Shown here piece after piece: positions 30,049 to 39,053 of a stretch of 64,000 bases of DNA. The notes beneath the pieces were generated by a model. It was not told where the DNA came from. It worked only from the letters and a program-made list of their open reading frames with translations, and did no database searches. Origin of the DNA: Chaetoceros tenuissimus (Eukaryota > Bacillariophyta > Thalassiosirophyceae > Chaetocerotales > Chaetocerotaceae); contig BLLK01000046.1 in NCBI GenBank assembly GCA_021927905.1, positions 620,001 to 684,000 on the forward strand, in the 5' to 3' direction. Both the position numbers and the translations under genes were made by a program. The first letter of the stretch is position 1. Each line of letters opens with the position of its first letter.

Positions 30049-30711
30049 TTACAACAATAAGAATAAGACTATTGTCGAATGTATTAGGATGAAAAAAATT
30101 GTTATGATTCGAGTAGATGCATCATCAACACCTCTAGGGTCGATTTTATCTGACTCCGAGGGAGATCTAGCTTCAATTGTCAAGGAATCTATTCCTGTTA
30201 AAGAAGAACTTTGATCAGGAATGATGGAATTGACGTCTTCACAATTTAAACTCATACAAAATGGGATATTTTTCAAGCTAATATCAGTTCGAATTCCATC
30301 TTGATCGCCGTTAGCGACAACATTGTAGGTTGTGTAATGACCTCCAGATTTTGTGCATGAAGTCTTGACATCATGGTGCGAATGATGCTCTTCAAAGTTA
30401 CAGTCTAGAGAATTTACTCCTTCGACACTAATGGTGCAATATGTAGATATATATTCTGCTTTGTTGGATTGCAATAAAATCTGTATTGTTTCCATGGGGT
30501 CTAGAATATCTTCATTTTGATTTAGAGCTATGGTTTCGTCAGAGCAATCCTCCGAAACCATAAGTTGACGAGACACTTTTTCAACAAATCTTTTTCTATT
30601 TCGATCGTGACTCAATTCTCGCAAGCTGATGTTGACGGTTCTTGTTGCTGATATCATACAACAGCTGAACTGTAAAACAAGCAGCAACAAAGTCTTCAGA
30701 TGTGCGATCAT
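30049..30711 (-). CDS. Secreted or surface-anchored protein, unknown
   Basis: The ATG at 30711 gives a clean signal peptide (MIAHLKTLLLLVLQFSCCMI, then SATR). The in-frame extension upstream starts only at a TTG. The mature part has several Cys (EDCSDET, STYCTISVEG, LDCNFEEHHSHHD, TSCTKSGGHYT, PFCMSLNCED), a likely disulfide-bonded extracellular domain. The last 20 residues are hydrophobic (IITIFFILIHSTIVLFLLL) after a Ser/Asp-rich stretch, resembling either a GPI-anchor signal or a C-terminal membrane anchor. No family recognised. About 220 residues, single exon. Confidence 0.72.
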   Translation of the reverse strand: MIAHLKTLLLLVLQFSCCMISATRTVNISLRELSHDRNRKRFVEKVSRQLMVSEDCSDETIALNQNEDILDPMETIQILLQSNKAEYISTYCTISVEGVNSLDCNFEEHHSHHDVKTSCTKSGGHYTTYNVVANGDQDGIRTDISLKNIPFCMSLNCEDVNSIIPDQSSSLTGIDSLTIEARSPSESDKIDPRGVDDASTRIITIFFILIHSTIVLFLLL

Positions 30712-31092
30712 AGTGATTGTTGGAGACAAGATTTCAGACTGTTTGATAAGTTCATGAATGAGAAGGATAAGAATTTTGATTTGATTGAATGAAGAAAACC
30801 GACATAGAGTAGTTAGTAGTTTGTAGTAGATGCATTCTCAAAAGTAAGAAGGGAAGCCTAAATCCTCCTCTTTATGGACTTTTTAGTCGTATATAGTTCA
30901 ACGTCATTGGCCACTATCAAAGTAAGGTAGGTCTTTCCTTGCTCGGTACCTTATCGAAGAAAAGCATATGATGCGCATAGAGATTAAAAAATTGTAGGCT
31001 CAAAACTGAATACGCTTATCCATAGTTATCACATAAAAACATGCTTATACATGTGAACTCTCAATAGGAAAGCACGCTCATTCTACACTCGA
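30712..31092. other. Intergenic
   Basis: 380 bp between two minus-strand genes; AT-rich, no gene, repeat or RNA seen. Confidence 0.5.
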
Positions 31093-32233
31093 TTAGTTTG
31101 AGACTTGACTATCTCCACGTACTGGTGCGTTGGAGAAGTCCTTCAGGCATGATTCTATCAAGTCTGACACATTCACTTTCTTCTCCCCAGTAACATCGTT
31201 TAGAGCCATACTTACAGCTGTAGCAGCTGCTTCTAAATCTTTCTTCACTTTCTTCTGTGCTTCTTCTGCTTCTGAAACTAGTTCCTGAAGGGCATTTTTA
31301 CCTACAGTGCCTTCGAAATAAACGCATCCAAGTCGCAGATAAATACCATCATGAGTATAGTCTCCAAGCTTCTTAATGCATAAAGATTTGTAAACTTCCT
31401 CAACATCTTCTTTCGACTGTGACTTTACCACAATTACAAATTTGTTTTCAAAAAGACGATAAGCATCAATATGTAAGCTCTTCCCTTCTTTTCGAATAAT
31501 GCCTGCTCCGTCCAAGCATTCATTCTTAATCTCGTCTGCAATATGAGATAAACAGCAATTTTCCCAATTATCTACTTGTTCGATTCTGAAGTAAAACAAA
31601 GTAGAGAATCAGTAAAGGTTCATTGTTTGCATTTGAAGAAGATATCATCTAGAAAGCTCACCTTGCAGCTTCTGCATAAATCACCATGAAGCATTTAATT
31701 GCTTCTTCAATGACTACCTTGTGTCCCCACGTTTCCAAAGCCTTCTGATTAGGCAACTTGCTCTTCTCATCGTAGCACTTCAAGTTATGACAACGTTGAA
31801 GTTCTTCAATAGCATCGTCTTTGTCTTCAGCGCAATGTTCCCAAGGCATTGTCATAAGATATTCAAGGGGAGTTTTCTTATACATATCTACTTTTTCAAG
31901 CGCGGCAATATAGCATTGTGCCGCAAAGATGATTGTGTAAGTCTCTGCTCCATAGTAGCAAAGATAATGTAATGGTAATCTTCCCTTCTCGTCTTGCTCA
32001 GCAAAAATTCTACTCTTTGCCCGCTTGATAGCAATGATTACACTCTGCGGAGGATTCACACTGCAGATACAGGATACTAATTTTAAGGATAGATCAGCAC
32101 CATATTTCGCAACGAGTTCACGAACTGTAGTCCAATCTCCTTTGAACACATGTTCCATAACTGCTTGGTCCTTCTCGTTCAGACTAAGGATGTCCAAAGA
32201 TCTTTGAATAGAGGTTACACCTTCTTCACTCAT
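31093..32233 (-). CDS. Ankyrin-like protein, two exons
   Basis: Exon 1 is 31662-32233 (ATG of MSEEGVTSIQRSLDIL) and exon 2 is 31093-31585. The 76-bp intron (donor GTGAGC, acceptor TTCAG) joins IYAEAAR to IEQVDNWENCCL, in phase. Ankyrin-like repeats lie in exon 1: DWTTVRELVAKYGADLSLKL, GRLPLHYLCYYGAETYTIIF and KTPLEYLMTMPWEH. The second exon encodes a helical region ending in an Ala/Lys/Glu segment (EEAQKKVKKDLEAAATAVSM). About 355 residues. Frame upstream of the ATG opens only at a TTG. Similar in style to the protein at 26622-27527 but not an obvious close paralog. Function unknown. Confidence 0.75.
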
Positions 32234-32621
32234 CTTGATTGTATCTATAGTTGAGAATTGCCTGAATGGAGTAGACAAGCTTTTTTAGATGGGTAAGATA
32301 CTCGTCCAAGTGAAAAGTTTATTGAAGTAAAAAGTCTGGAACTTTTACCTCACTTATGGTACTTTCACTGTGTAGTTCTGTGCAGCGTTGGATTTCAAAA
32401 TTTTTAGAATTTTTAAAGATGGGATTAACATAAAAATAGAAAAAAAGGAAAAGGGAGAAAGGAGGAGACCAGCTCATCTCTTCTTTCTCTCCACGAAATT
32501 TTTTTCTTCTATTGAATTGAAATACACTAAGCTATTGTATATTTATCAATGCAAAAGCACAACTAGGATTTTTATACATTCATTCTCCCTATTACAATTA
32601 GAATTACCTAAAAAAGCAAAA
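32234..32621. other. Intergenic, shared 5' region
   Basis: 388 bp between the divergent ankyrin-like and COA3-like genes. The plus strand is open through it in the COA3 frame but the composition (Lys/Phe-rich) is that of AT-rich DNA, not protein. Confidence 0.5.
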
Positions 32622-33179
32622 ATGTTGGCAGTATCTAGAATTTCAGCAAGATGTATAACCTCTAATGTTTCCAAGAGAACTATGAGACCTCTACACAAGT
32701 CCTCAAAGTCAATGTCAAAAGAAACACCAAAGGATCCTCATCAGATTGCATCAGATATGGTAAAAGCTGCACCAGATAGTCGTATTTCTGGAATAGAAGC
32801 GTTGGAATCAATCACACCAGAACAAAAAATGAGAAATTTTTTAACTGCGTTCGGATTGGTTTCTTTCAGTGTTGGAGTTTGGTACTATTCTATTCAAAGT
32901 GTTGGAAAAGCCGAAGGCGGAATGGAAGAATTACGTGCTGAAGCACAGGAAGCAAGGGATGTAAGAGATAGAAAGATTGAAGAAGAGAAGAATGCACAAG
33001 ATCTTGCTCAAATTGATGTAACCATGTCGCAATATGGAGATGATGCGGATGATATGGTTGTTGCAGTTGCAGCTCCAGACGCCATTGCACAGATGGAAGA
33101 AGATGCAGTCAAGGCAGGAAAGACATCTTCAGGAAGACCTTTGTGGAAAAAAGTTGTATTTTTCTGGAGGAAGGAATAA
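32622..33179 (+). CDS. COA3-like mitochondrial cytochrome oxidase assembly factor
   Basis: 185 residues starting at the ATG of MLAVSRISARCITSNVSKRT, a basic Ser-rich leader like a mitochondrial presequence. The central part, TPEQKMRNFLTAFGLVSFSV followed by GVWYYSIQSVGK, matches the COA3/CCDC56 pattern: a basic residue, a short amphipathic lead-in, one membrane helix, then a charged tail. The tail (about 105-150) is a Glu/Arg/Ala helix. COA3 works at the inner membrane in early COX1 maturation. The family is short and loosely conserved, so this is a moderate call. A longer upstream frame exists but has no ATG-supported protein-like sequence. Confidence 0.6.
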   Translation: MLAVSRISARCITSNVSKRTMRPLHKSSKSMSKETPKDPHQIASDMVKAAPDSRISGIEALESITPEQKMRNFLTAFGLVSFSVGVWYYSIQSVGKAEGGMEELRAEAQEARDVRDRKIEEEKNAQDLAQIDVTMSQYGDDADDMVVAVAAPDAIAQMEEDAVKAGKTSSGRPLWKKVVFFWRKE

Positions 33180-33431
33180 GTTAATTTTGATTTGTCCTCA
33201 ACTGTTCTTTGGTAAACCTATGAATTTTTAATTTCGAAATTATAACTTGAACTATTATCATATATGTATAGAGTAAAAGTAAATTTTATTCATTACAAGT
33301 ATAATCTCATTTTCTCATGACTAAACGCACATATTCTGAATACGATTCATCCTCAAGCCGTGGTGCAGGACTGAAATAGCTATGGCGCGGTTATATAAAC
33401 CGTTCATTTTATATTAAATTCTAGTTTTCAA

Positions 33432-33876
33432 TTACAGCGATGGATCATCTTCTTTTGCGTGCTTGCACCAACTTTGAGAAGGGATGTGCTTGTATGGAGC
33501 AATTGGTCTTCTCTCCTTAGATGCACTAATGTTGAAAAGGTTGATAGCCATGAAGCCGATAGTTGCAAATGCTACAGCAGTATTTCTTTGCCATCCTTTT
33601 GGATTTACCCACCAACCTCCAGCTGGGGTCCAAACCTAAAGTAAAAAGAAAAGTTGAGAGATTTGACTTCGAACAAATAATTGTGAATGATATTCTAGGA
33701 GTAGAAATAGACAAGAGACTTTCAATCGCTTTTCCTAGTTTGTGTATATGCATTCACTAGCTTTTCTCATGCCGTTTTCCGTGCAATTTCTCTAATCACA
33801 TCGCGCCCAAATTTACACGGAAAAATAAACTGTTTCATCTTACCTTTGGAACGTAATACCATCCGCCACCTCCCAT
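33432..33876 (-). CDS. Conserved-looking 78-residue single-helix protein, split gene
   Basis: Exon 1 is 33844-33876, only 11 codons (MGGGGWYYVPK). The intron is 33636-33843 (donor GTAAG, acceptor TTTAG). Exon 2 is 33432-33635. The product continues VWTPAGGWWVNPKGWQRNTA, then VAFATIGFMAINLFNISASK, then ERRPIAPYKHIPSQSWCKHA and an acidic end. It has one membrane helix flanked by Trp/Gly and Arg/Pro motifs, in the style of small accessory subunits of mitochondrial respiratory complexes (complex I type). I cannot name the family with certainty. The exon boundaries are supported by the continuity of this very protein-like sequence. It faces away from the Nudix gene and converges with the COA3-like gene. 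Confidence 0.7.
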
Positions 33877-34173
33877 GGTGTAGATCAATTGATTATTAGT
33901 TTAGAAGGGAATCGCTTCCATGTCTAGTAAAAAGCGTAAAACGTAAAAGCAACAGGCACCCCTACTACTTCTTGGCTAGCTATGTAGCCTTCTAGAAACC
34001 CAACCGAGCACGGTAATAAGAACTGACCTGATGACATCATTTTTAGGAGATGTCATTGGTCATCTTTTCTGCATTTCAACATTTCAACTTTGAAGACATG
34101 TTACGGACAACTCAGTTTCAGTTTAGACTATCCTGTTACATGCGCAGGTAACACAGAAGAAAATTTTCTTGAT

Positions 34174-35115
34174 ATGAAAACACCTTACTTACCTCCACGA
34201 ATCTTTCTCGAGAATGCGAGTAATAGAGTCATTTCTCCCGCAATATTTGGTCAGTCAATGTTTGACATAGTCTGTAAAAGCGGCGAAGATCAAGGTCATT
34301 CCAACACATCAATCCATAGACACTACGAAAAGTACTTTGTAAATTTAAGAGAGGATGTTGATGCATCTGGAAATTGTCATGTTGTACTTGGACATACTAT
34401 TTCGAGGTCAAGTGAAAATACAAATAATTGGAATATTCCATTTGCACGTGCTATTGAAAATAAAATATTGAATTCTACAAAATGTCCAGCAGTTTACCTT
34501 GATGAAGAGAAGTATTATAATGATCATGATCGACATAAGCCATATGTGACTTTGGGAGCTGTAGCTATGATAGTTGATACAAGCAATAAAATCTTGTTGA
34601 CTAGACGACCAAAAGAGATGCGATCCTTCCCTGGCGCATGGGTTTTACCAGGAGGAGGAGTTGATGCAAACGAAAGTTTTCTCGATGGTTCTGCTAGGGA
34701 AGTTGAAGAAGAAACTGGTCTCAAAGTAGATTCTATTGAACCGATTGCGCTATGGGAGTCATGTTTCCCGACTGATGGAATAGAATGTATTGAAAATGGC
34801 ATAGGTTTAAAAGGACATTATCTTGTTGTTTTTTGTCGATGTAAAATGAAGGATAATTCTGAAGATGGCCCTGTGAAGCTTAAACTCCAAGAAGAAGAGA
34901 TTGATAGAGCTGTCTGGCTCGGAAGCAACGATTATTCGAGTTGTAACACAGAGGTAGCCATGCTGGATGCAATCTGTTTAGATGGCAACAAGAACCAGCA
35001 AATATCAATGATGGAGTTATGTGGAATATACCCGCAAGGCGATTCTTTGACAGGAATTGCACAAGGACACTTGTTCATGATTGAAGAATACTTCTCTAGG
35101 CGGAGTTTCCTTTGA
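34174..35115 (+). CDS. Nudix hydrolase, NUDT17-like
   Basis: Nudix pyrophosphohydrolase. The Nudix box is complete: GGGVDANESFLDGSAREVEE followed by ETGL, matching Gx5Ex7REUxEExGU with all metal-binding Glu. It is preceded by VTLGAVAMIVDTSNKILLTR and RPKEMRSFPGAWVLPGG, which resembles NUDT17. About 313 residues from the ATG at 34174 (MKTPYLPPRIFLENASN). The frame is open upstream to a TTG at 34090, and an N-terminal exon may exist, so the start is uncertain. The substrate, perhaps a capped RNA, CoA or nucleotide diphosphate, is not readable from the box. Confidence 0.85.
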   Translation: MKTPYLPPRIFLENASNRVISPAIFGQSMFDIVCKSGEDQGHSNTSIHRHYEKYFVNLREDVDASGNCHVVLGHTISRSSENTNNWNIPFARAIENKILNSTKCPAVYLDEEKYYNDHDRHKPYVTLGAVAMIVDTSNKILLTRRPKEMRSFPGAWVLPGGGVDANESFLDGSAREVEEETGLKVDSIEPIALWESCFPTDGIECIENGIGLKGHYLVVFCRCKMKDNSEDGPVKLKLQEEEIDRAVWLGSNDYSSCNTEVAMLDAICLDGNKNQQISMMELCGIYPQGDSLTGIAQGHLFMIEEYFSRRSFL

Positions 35116-35189
35116 AAAACTAAATAGTTCGAGGCAAACAGTGAACATTGCTCATATAAACGATATCCATTTAAAACATTCTATTTTAT

Positions 35190-35950
35190 TTATTTTGATT
35201 TAACAAGCTCTACTGCTTCTGTCTCATACTTGACCTTGAATTCTGGATATGGAGTTGTCTTGTCGCTTGCCTCGTATGCAAGCTTCGCTGCTGCATCGTA
35301 TGGAATGGAGATGTCAACAACGTCATCCTCTATTTCCTCTTCTTCTTCCTTCTCATTTGATGGCTGCTTTGACTTTACAAGCTCTACTGCTTCTGTCATA
35401 CTTGACCTTGAAATCATCATAAGCCATGGACTTGTCACTGGCCTCGTATGCAAGCTTTGCTGCTGCATCGTATGGAACGGAGATATCAACAACAACTTCC
35501 TCATCCTCTTCTACAGCTGCTGCTACTACTTCCTCTTCCTTCTCATTTGATGGCTGCTTTGACTTTACAAGCTCTACTGCTTCTGCTTCATACTTGATCT
35601 TGAAATCATCATAAGCCATGGACATGTCACTGACCTCGTATGCAAGCTTTGCTGCTGCGTCATATGGAACGGAGATGTCAACAACGTCCTCTTCTACATC
35701 CTCTTCTACAGCTGCTGCTACTACTTCCTCTTCCTTCTCATTTGATGGCTGCTTTGACTTTACAAGCTCTACTGCTTCTGCTTCATACTTGATCTTGAAA
35801 TCATCATAAGCCATGGACATGTCACTGACCTCGTATGCAAGCTTTGCTGCTGCGTCATATGGAACGGAGATGTCAACAACGTCCTCTTCTACATCCTCTT
35901 CTACAGCTGCTACTACTACTTCCTCTTCTTCTTCGTCTAGTGCTACTTCC
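35190..35950 (-). repeat. Coding minisatellite in the 3' end of the PPO gene
   Basis: Four units of about 172-195 bp. Two central units (about 35500-35880) are nearly identical at the DNA level and the outer ones are diverged. Each encodes DVVDISVPYDAAAKLAYEVS followed by (D)MSMAYDDFKIKYEAEAVEL and VKSKQPSNEKEEE. The spacing of the PYDAAAKLAY motif is 195, 192 and about 172 bp. Confidence 0.9.
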
Positions 35951-37707
35951 TCTTCGGTTGCTGTTTCAGCTATGGCTTCCTCTTCCATTACTACTGGTGC
36001 ATCTTTACCAGCATTTTTCAAATGATCAATAACTACCTTTGCATGATCATAGCCAAATGTTACACAATCTGGAAATGCTACACCAGATCTATAGTTTCCG
36101 CATACCCATAGACCATCAATTGTTTTTTCAATCTCTTGCAACTTGTCCATCAACTCTAAGTGACCAAGTTCATACTGAGGAATTGCAGTTGGCCAAACCT
36201 TCATTCCAACAACCTTTGGTGGAGGTGCATCTGGTTTCAAAAGAACTTGACGGCAGCCCTTATCTACTTCACCAACAATTTCATCGTCTGTGAGCTCTGC
36301 AATTCCCACGTCGCGAGATCCACCAATATAATTCAAGAGTAGGTTGTAGTCTTCAGGACAACGTCCAGGAAATAATGATGAAGACCACAAAGTTCCAAGA
36401 GTTCTCACGCCTTCTGTTCTTGGATTCAAACTTCCAAATCCTGGAAGGTCTTGAAGATTACCAAACCCATTAGGTAACTCAACATCCTTGAAACTTGACT
36501 TTGGATATGCGACTGTCACAGCTGCAACAGGTGGATGGTAAATACCCTTTCTTTGAACATTTGATCGAATAGTATTGAAAATTTCCTTAGCACCAGGCAT
36601 GATATTTTCAAGAACTGATCCCTTCAAAGCATGCGCAGGGATAGTAGAGACAATTGCTTTTGTTTGAACCTTTTGAATGCCCTCTGGAGTTTCATAGGTT
36701 GCTACATATTTGTATCCGTCTTTGTTGTCTGCTGCCTTATCAATACCGACAAGTTTCCACTCTGTCTTGACTTTATCTCCAAGTCTCTTTTCAATAGCTT
36801 TTGGAAGAGTGGAAAGTCCCTCCCTGTAACTTCCTGGGTTTCCGTATTCAAATTCAACCCACTCTGGACTTGGTGGATTTGCTTTGCGTTCTTTGGTAAG
36901 TTCAACCTGTCTTGCCAACCCACCGTAAAAGATTGCTCCATACTTGTTCCACTCAATGTTGTACGCATAATTTTCAATTCTATTGATTTTCGAGAGTGCA
37001 GCAGACATACTCAAAGTTTCTGGATTTCCAGCATATACTCCAGAAACAAATGGATCAATACAACGAAGGAAGACTTCTTCGCCTAGAATACGTGTCACCC
37101 ACTCACGAATAGTCTCTTCCTTTCCTTCTGGCGCAGGAAGATGTCCCAAGAAAGCTCCAATTCCTGCTCTAATTTTTCCTGGCCAACTAAGCAATTCTCC
37201 AGCTAGAGCAAATTTCAACACTCCATTTCTTCCAAACACAAGTTCCAATTGACCTTTAGGTCCCTTTCCACCTTGACCCTTTGGCAAGGGATGTAATTTT
37301 CCATTATGATTTACCCAAGGAGGCAGACTTTCATTTGCAAAAACAAGTTGATCATCAATCCCCAACTCGTGTGAAATTCGAACTATACTAGGCTGAGTTG
37401 CAAAAGAATTCGGTCCTTCCTCCCATAGAAATCCATCCTCAGTTCTATGGGACTTTACATTACCTCCGATATAATCACGAGCTTCAGTCAATATGACAGA
37501 AACTTCTCCATTGGATTGATAGTCAATGTTGTGTGCGAGAGTAGATCCTGAAATACCTCCACCAACAACGATACAATCTACCTCCGATACTGATGTTGCT
37601 CGAAGTGGCTGTAGTGATACAAATCTTGATTTTGGTGTAGAAAATGCAAGGGCAGAATTAGCACTGCATATTGACACCAAAATAAATGATGCTGTGGATA
37701 GTTTCAT
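35353..37707 (-). CDS. PPOX: Plastid protoporphyrinogen oxidase with repeat tail
   Basis: FAD enzyme that oxidises protoporphyrinogen IX to protoporphyrin IX, the last step shared by haem and chlorophyll synthesis. The leader MKLSTASFILVSICSANSAL ends ALAF-STP, a diatom plastid signal. The FAD motif is VDCIVVGGGISGSTLAHNI; further family blocks are DGFLWEEGPNSF, FVSGVYAGNPETLSMSAAL, EGLSTLPKAIEKRLGD, AIVSTIPAHAL, and near the end GLWVCGNYRSGVAFPDCVTF. The catalytic part ends near residue 558. An acidic linker and about 3 tandem repeats follow, which no usual PPO has. Near 35395 the reading frame shifts (two bases fewer than in sister units), so the open frame ends RACKVKAAIK instead of continuing into a fourth repeat that ends at 35190. 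This could be an allelic change or an assembly error. Confidence 0.92.
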   Translation of the reverse strand: MKLSTASFILVSICSANSALAFSTPKSRFVSLQPLRATSVSEVDCIVVGGGISGSTLAHNIDYQSNGEVSVILTEARDYIGGNVKSHRTEDGFLWEEGPNSFATQPSIVRISHELGIDDQLVFANESLPPWVNHNGKLHPLPKGQGGKGPKGQLELVFGRNGVLKFALAGELLSWPGKIRAGIGAFLGHLPAPEGKEETIREWVTRILGEEVFLRCIDPFVSGVYAGNPETLSMSAALSKINRIENYAYNIEWNKYGAIFYGGLARQVELTKERKANPPSPEWVEFEYGNPGSYREGLSTLPKAIEKRLGDKVKTEWKLVGIDKAADNKDGYKYVATYETPEGIQKVQTKAIVSTIPAHALKGSVLENIMPGAKEIFNTIRSNVQRKGIYHPPVAAVTVAYPKSSFKDVELPNGFGNLQDLPGFGSLNPRTEGVRTLGTLWSSSLFPGRCPEDYNLLLNYIGGSRDVGIAELTDDEIVGEVDKGCRQVLLKPDAPPPKVVGMKVWPTAIPQYELGHLELMDKLQEIEKTIDGLWVCGNYRSGVAFPDCVTFGYDHAKVVIDHLKNAGKDAPVVMEEEAIAETATEEEVALDEEEEEVVVAAVEEDVEEDVVDISVPYDAAAKLAYEVSDMSMAYDDFKIKYEAEAVELVKSKQPSNEKEEEVVAAAVEEDVEEDVVDISVPYDAAAKLAYEVSDMSMAYDDFKIKYEAEAVELVKSKQPSNEKEEEVVAAAVEEDEEVVVDISVPYDAAAKLAYEASDKSMAYDDFKVKYDRSSRACKVKAAIK

Positions 37708-37971
37708 ACTAGCTTTAAATGATGTAAATGTATGATTTTCAAATGATGTTTGTATCATTTGTTCCCATCACATCTTCATCACCATTCATCCAAGTTGAAG
37801 CTGGAGTGAAAGATTCTTCTTCGTTCGTACCAGCTAGCTAGACAAAGTCCAACATCCATAAAACTTTTTTGATGGATGGAATACGGTAGCCACATAATTA
37901 CTTAGCTAGCCATAAGAAGAGTTGGTTGACCGACGACGACAGACGGCATACTCGGCATACTATAATTATTC

Positions 37972-38154
37972 GATTCCTTCCACCCTTCCACTTTCGATTA
38001 TTATCATCTGTCTTTAGTTCTCCGTTTCTTGACTCTATCGGGCGGACTTTCTATGTTTTTACTTGTCCATTGCAGAAAGTAAGTGAAAACAGATTCTCGT
38101 TCGATTGTCCCCTCTCATTCGACCGTGTGATGTGGAATTTTTTCATTTGATTCC
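37972..38154 (+). repeat. Direct repeat copy 1 flanking the inverted-repeat element
   Basis: About 180 bp, begins GATTCC and includes TTTCTTGACTCTATCGGGCG and CATTCGACCGTGTGATGTGG. Diverged copy 2 lies at 38692-38878, with GACACTATCGGACGGACTTT and a matching CATTCGAGCTGACGTGGC. Confidence 0.65.
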
Positions 38155-38691
38155 TACTGGTCGCCACAAGACCGCCGGCGGTCTTCTTTTCCTGCGAAGA
38201 ATCACGCACAAAACACTAACTAAGCTATTTTAGCTCACATAATAATTCATGTTTTTTGTTTGAATCGATTCTAACTGAGTATACAAACCATCTTAGTTGA
38301 TTGTTTTTAGTAGGTCTATGTGGTTGAATTTTGTATGAACTGATTTTTTTGCATGAAATACATTGAAGGAATATAGGATTTCTCTGGTATGGTTTCCCCG
38401 TAGAAAAACACGTAGAAAGTAGGACAAAAAAGTACAATTTGTATTATGAGTTATTAGTGGTGTAAACATACCACAGAAACCGTTGTGGCCGCAGACATGG
38501 CATCTACTATGCTTCTACAAGACCTGACATGTGTTGGTTGGTATGGAATGCTCACCTTTTAGCTTTATAGAGCAAGACTAAAGGTGTCATTTTTGTGAGT
38601 GATTTTCTACTTTTCTTGGTTTTTCCGCGTAGGACCGCCGTGAATTTTGGCGGCGGTCTTCTGAAGGGCGGCGGTCTTGTGGCGACCAGTA
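38155..38691. mobile_element. Small non-autonomous DNA element with terminal inverted repeats
   Basis: A 537-bp element whose ends are perfect inverted repeats of 23 bp: the left end starts TACTGGTCGCCACAAGACCG and the right end (on + strand) finishes in its complement at 38691. GATTCC abuts both ends (38149-38154 and 38692-38697), a candidate 6-bp target duplication. Sub-terminal GACCGCC motifs recur, including the palindrome GACCGCCGGCGGTC, and the inner ends remain partly complementary further in. No coding frame, so it is MITE-like. The superfamily cannot be assigned from these ends. It is complicated by the direct repeats on each side, which also begin with GATTCC. Confidence 0.65.
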
Positions 38692-38878
38692 GATTCCGCC
38701 TTTCCATTATTCTTCGTCTGTCCTTTTTTCTCTATTTCTTGACACTATCGGACGGACTTTCTGTTCTTTTACTTATCTATTTCAGACATGTAATCAGATT
38801 TTTCGCATTCGATTTTTGTCACTCTGCATTCGAGCTGACGTGGCATAATGGTTCTTTTCCTCGATTCTTCTTCATTTC
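38692..38878 (+). repeat. Direct repeat copy 2 flanking the inverted-repeat element
   Basis: Diverged copy of 37972-38154, ending about 175 bp before the HSF start codon, so it probably lies in the HSF promoter or 5'-UTR. Confidence 0.6.
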
Positions 38879-39053
38879 GGGGCAATTGCTGAAAGAAGAA
38901 GGGTTCTTCGTTGTTGATTGTTGCAGAAAGATAATCTAATTAGAAGGGTTAATAATATTCTTCCTATTCGATCTCCTGAATTCTTTCTTCGATCCAATAT
39001 TTTGATCCAATACTTCGGAAAAAACTTACATATACCTTTCTACAGAGCAAACA

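Noticed and set aside
32388-32621. N-terminal extension of the COA3-like protein
   Set aside because: Lys/Phe/Ile-rich translation of AT-rich spacer; the ATG at 32622 gives a clean mitochondrial leader.
34053-34147. A separate N-terminal exon of the Nudix gene (ATG near 34053)
   Set aside because: The short frame (MSLVIFSAFQHFNFEDMLRT) is suggestive, but I found no acceptor that joins it to the Nudix frame convincingly.
35353-35410. An intron explaining the frame change in the PPO repeat tail
   Set aside because: The nearby GT and AG are only 14 bases apart, and comparison with sister units shows a simple loss of two bases.
37972-38878. Reading the 180-bp direct repeats as LTRs of a small retrotransposon
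   Set aside because: They lack TG...CA ends, show no gag or pol between them, and are strongly diverged; the inner inverted repeats explain the structure better as a DNA element.
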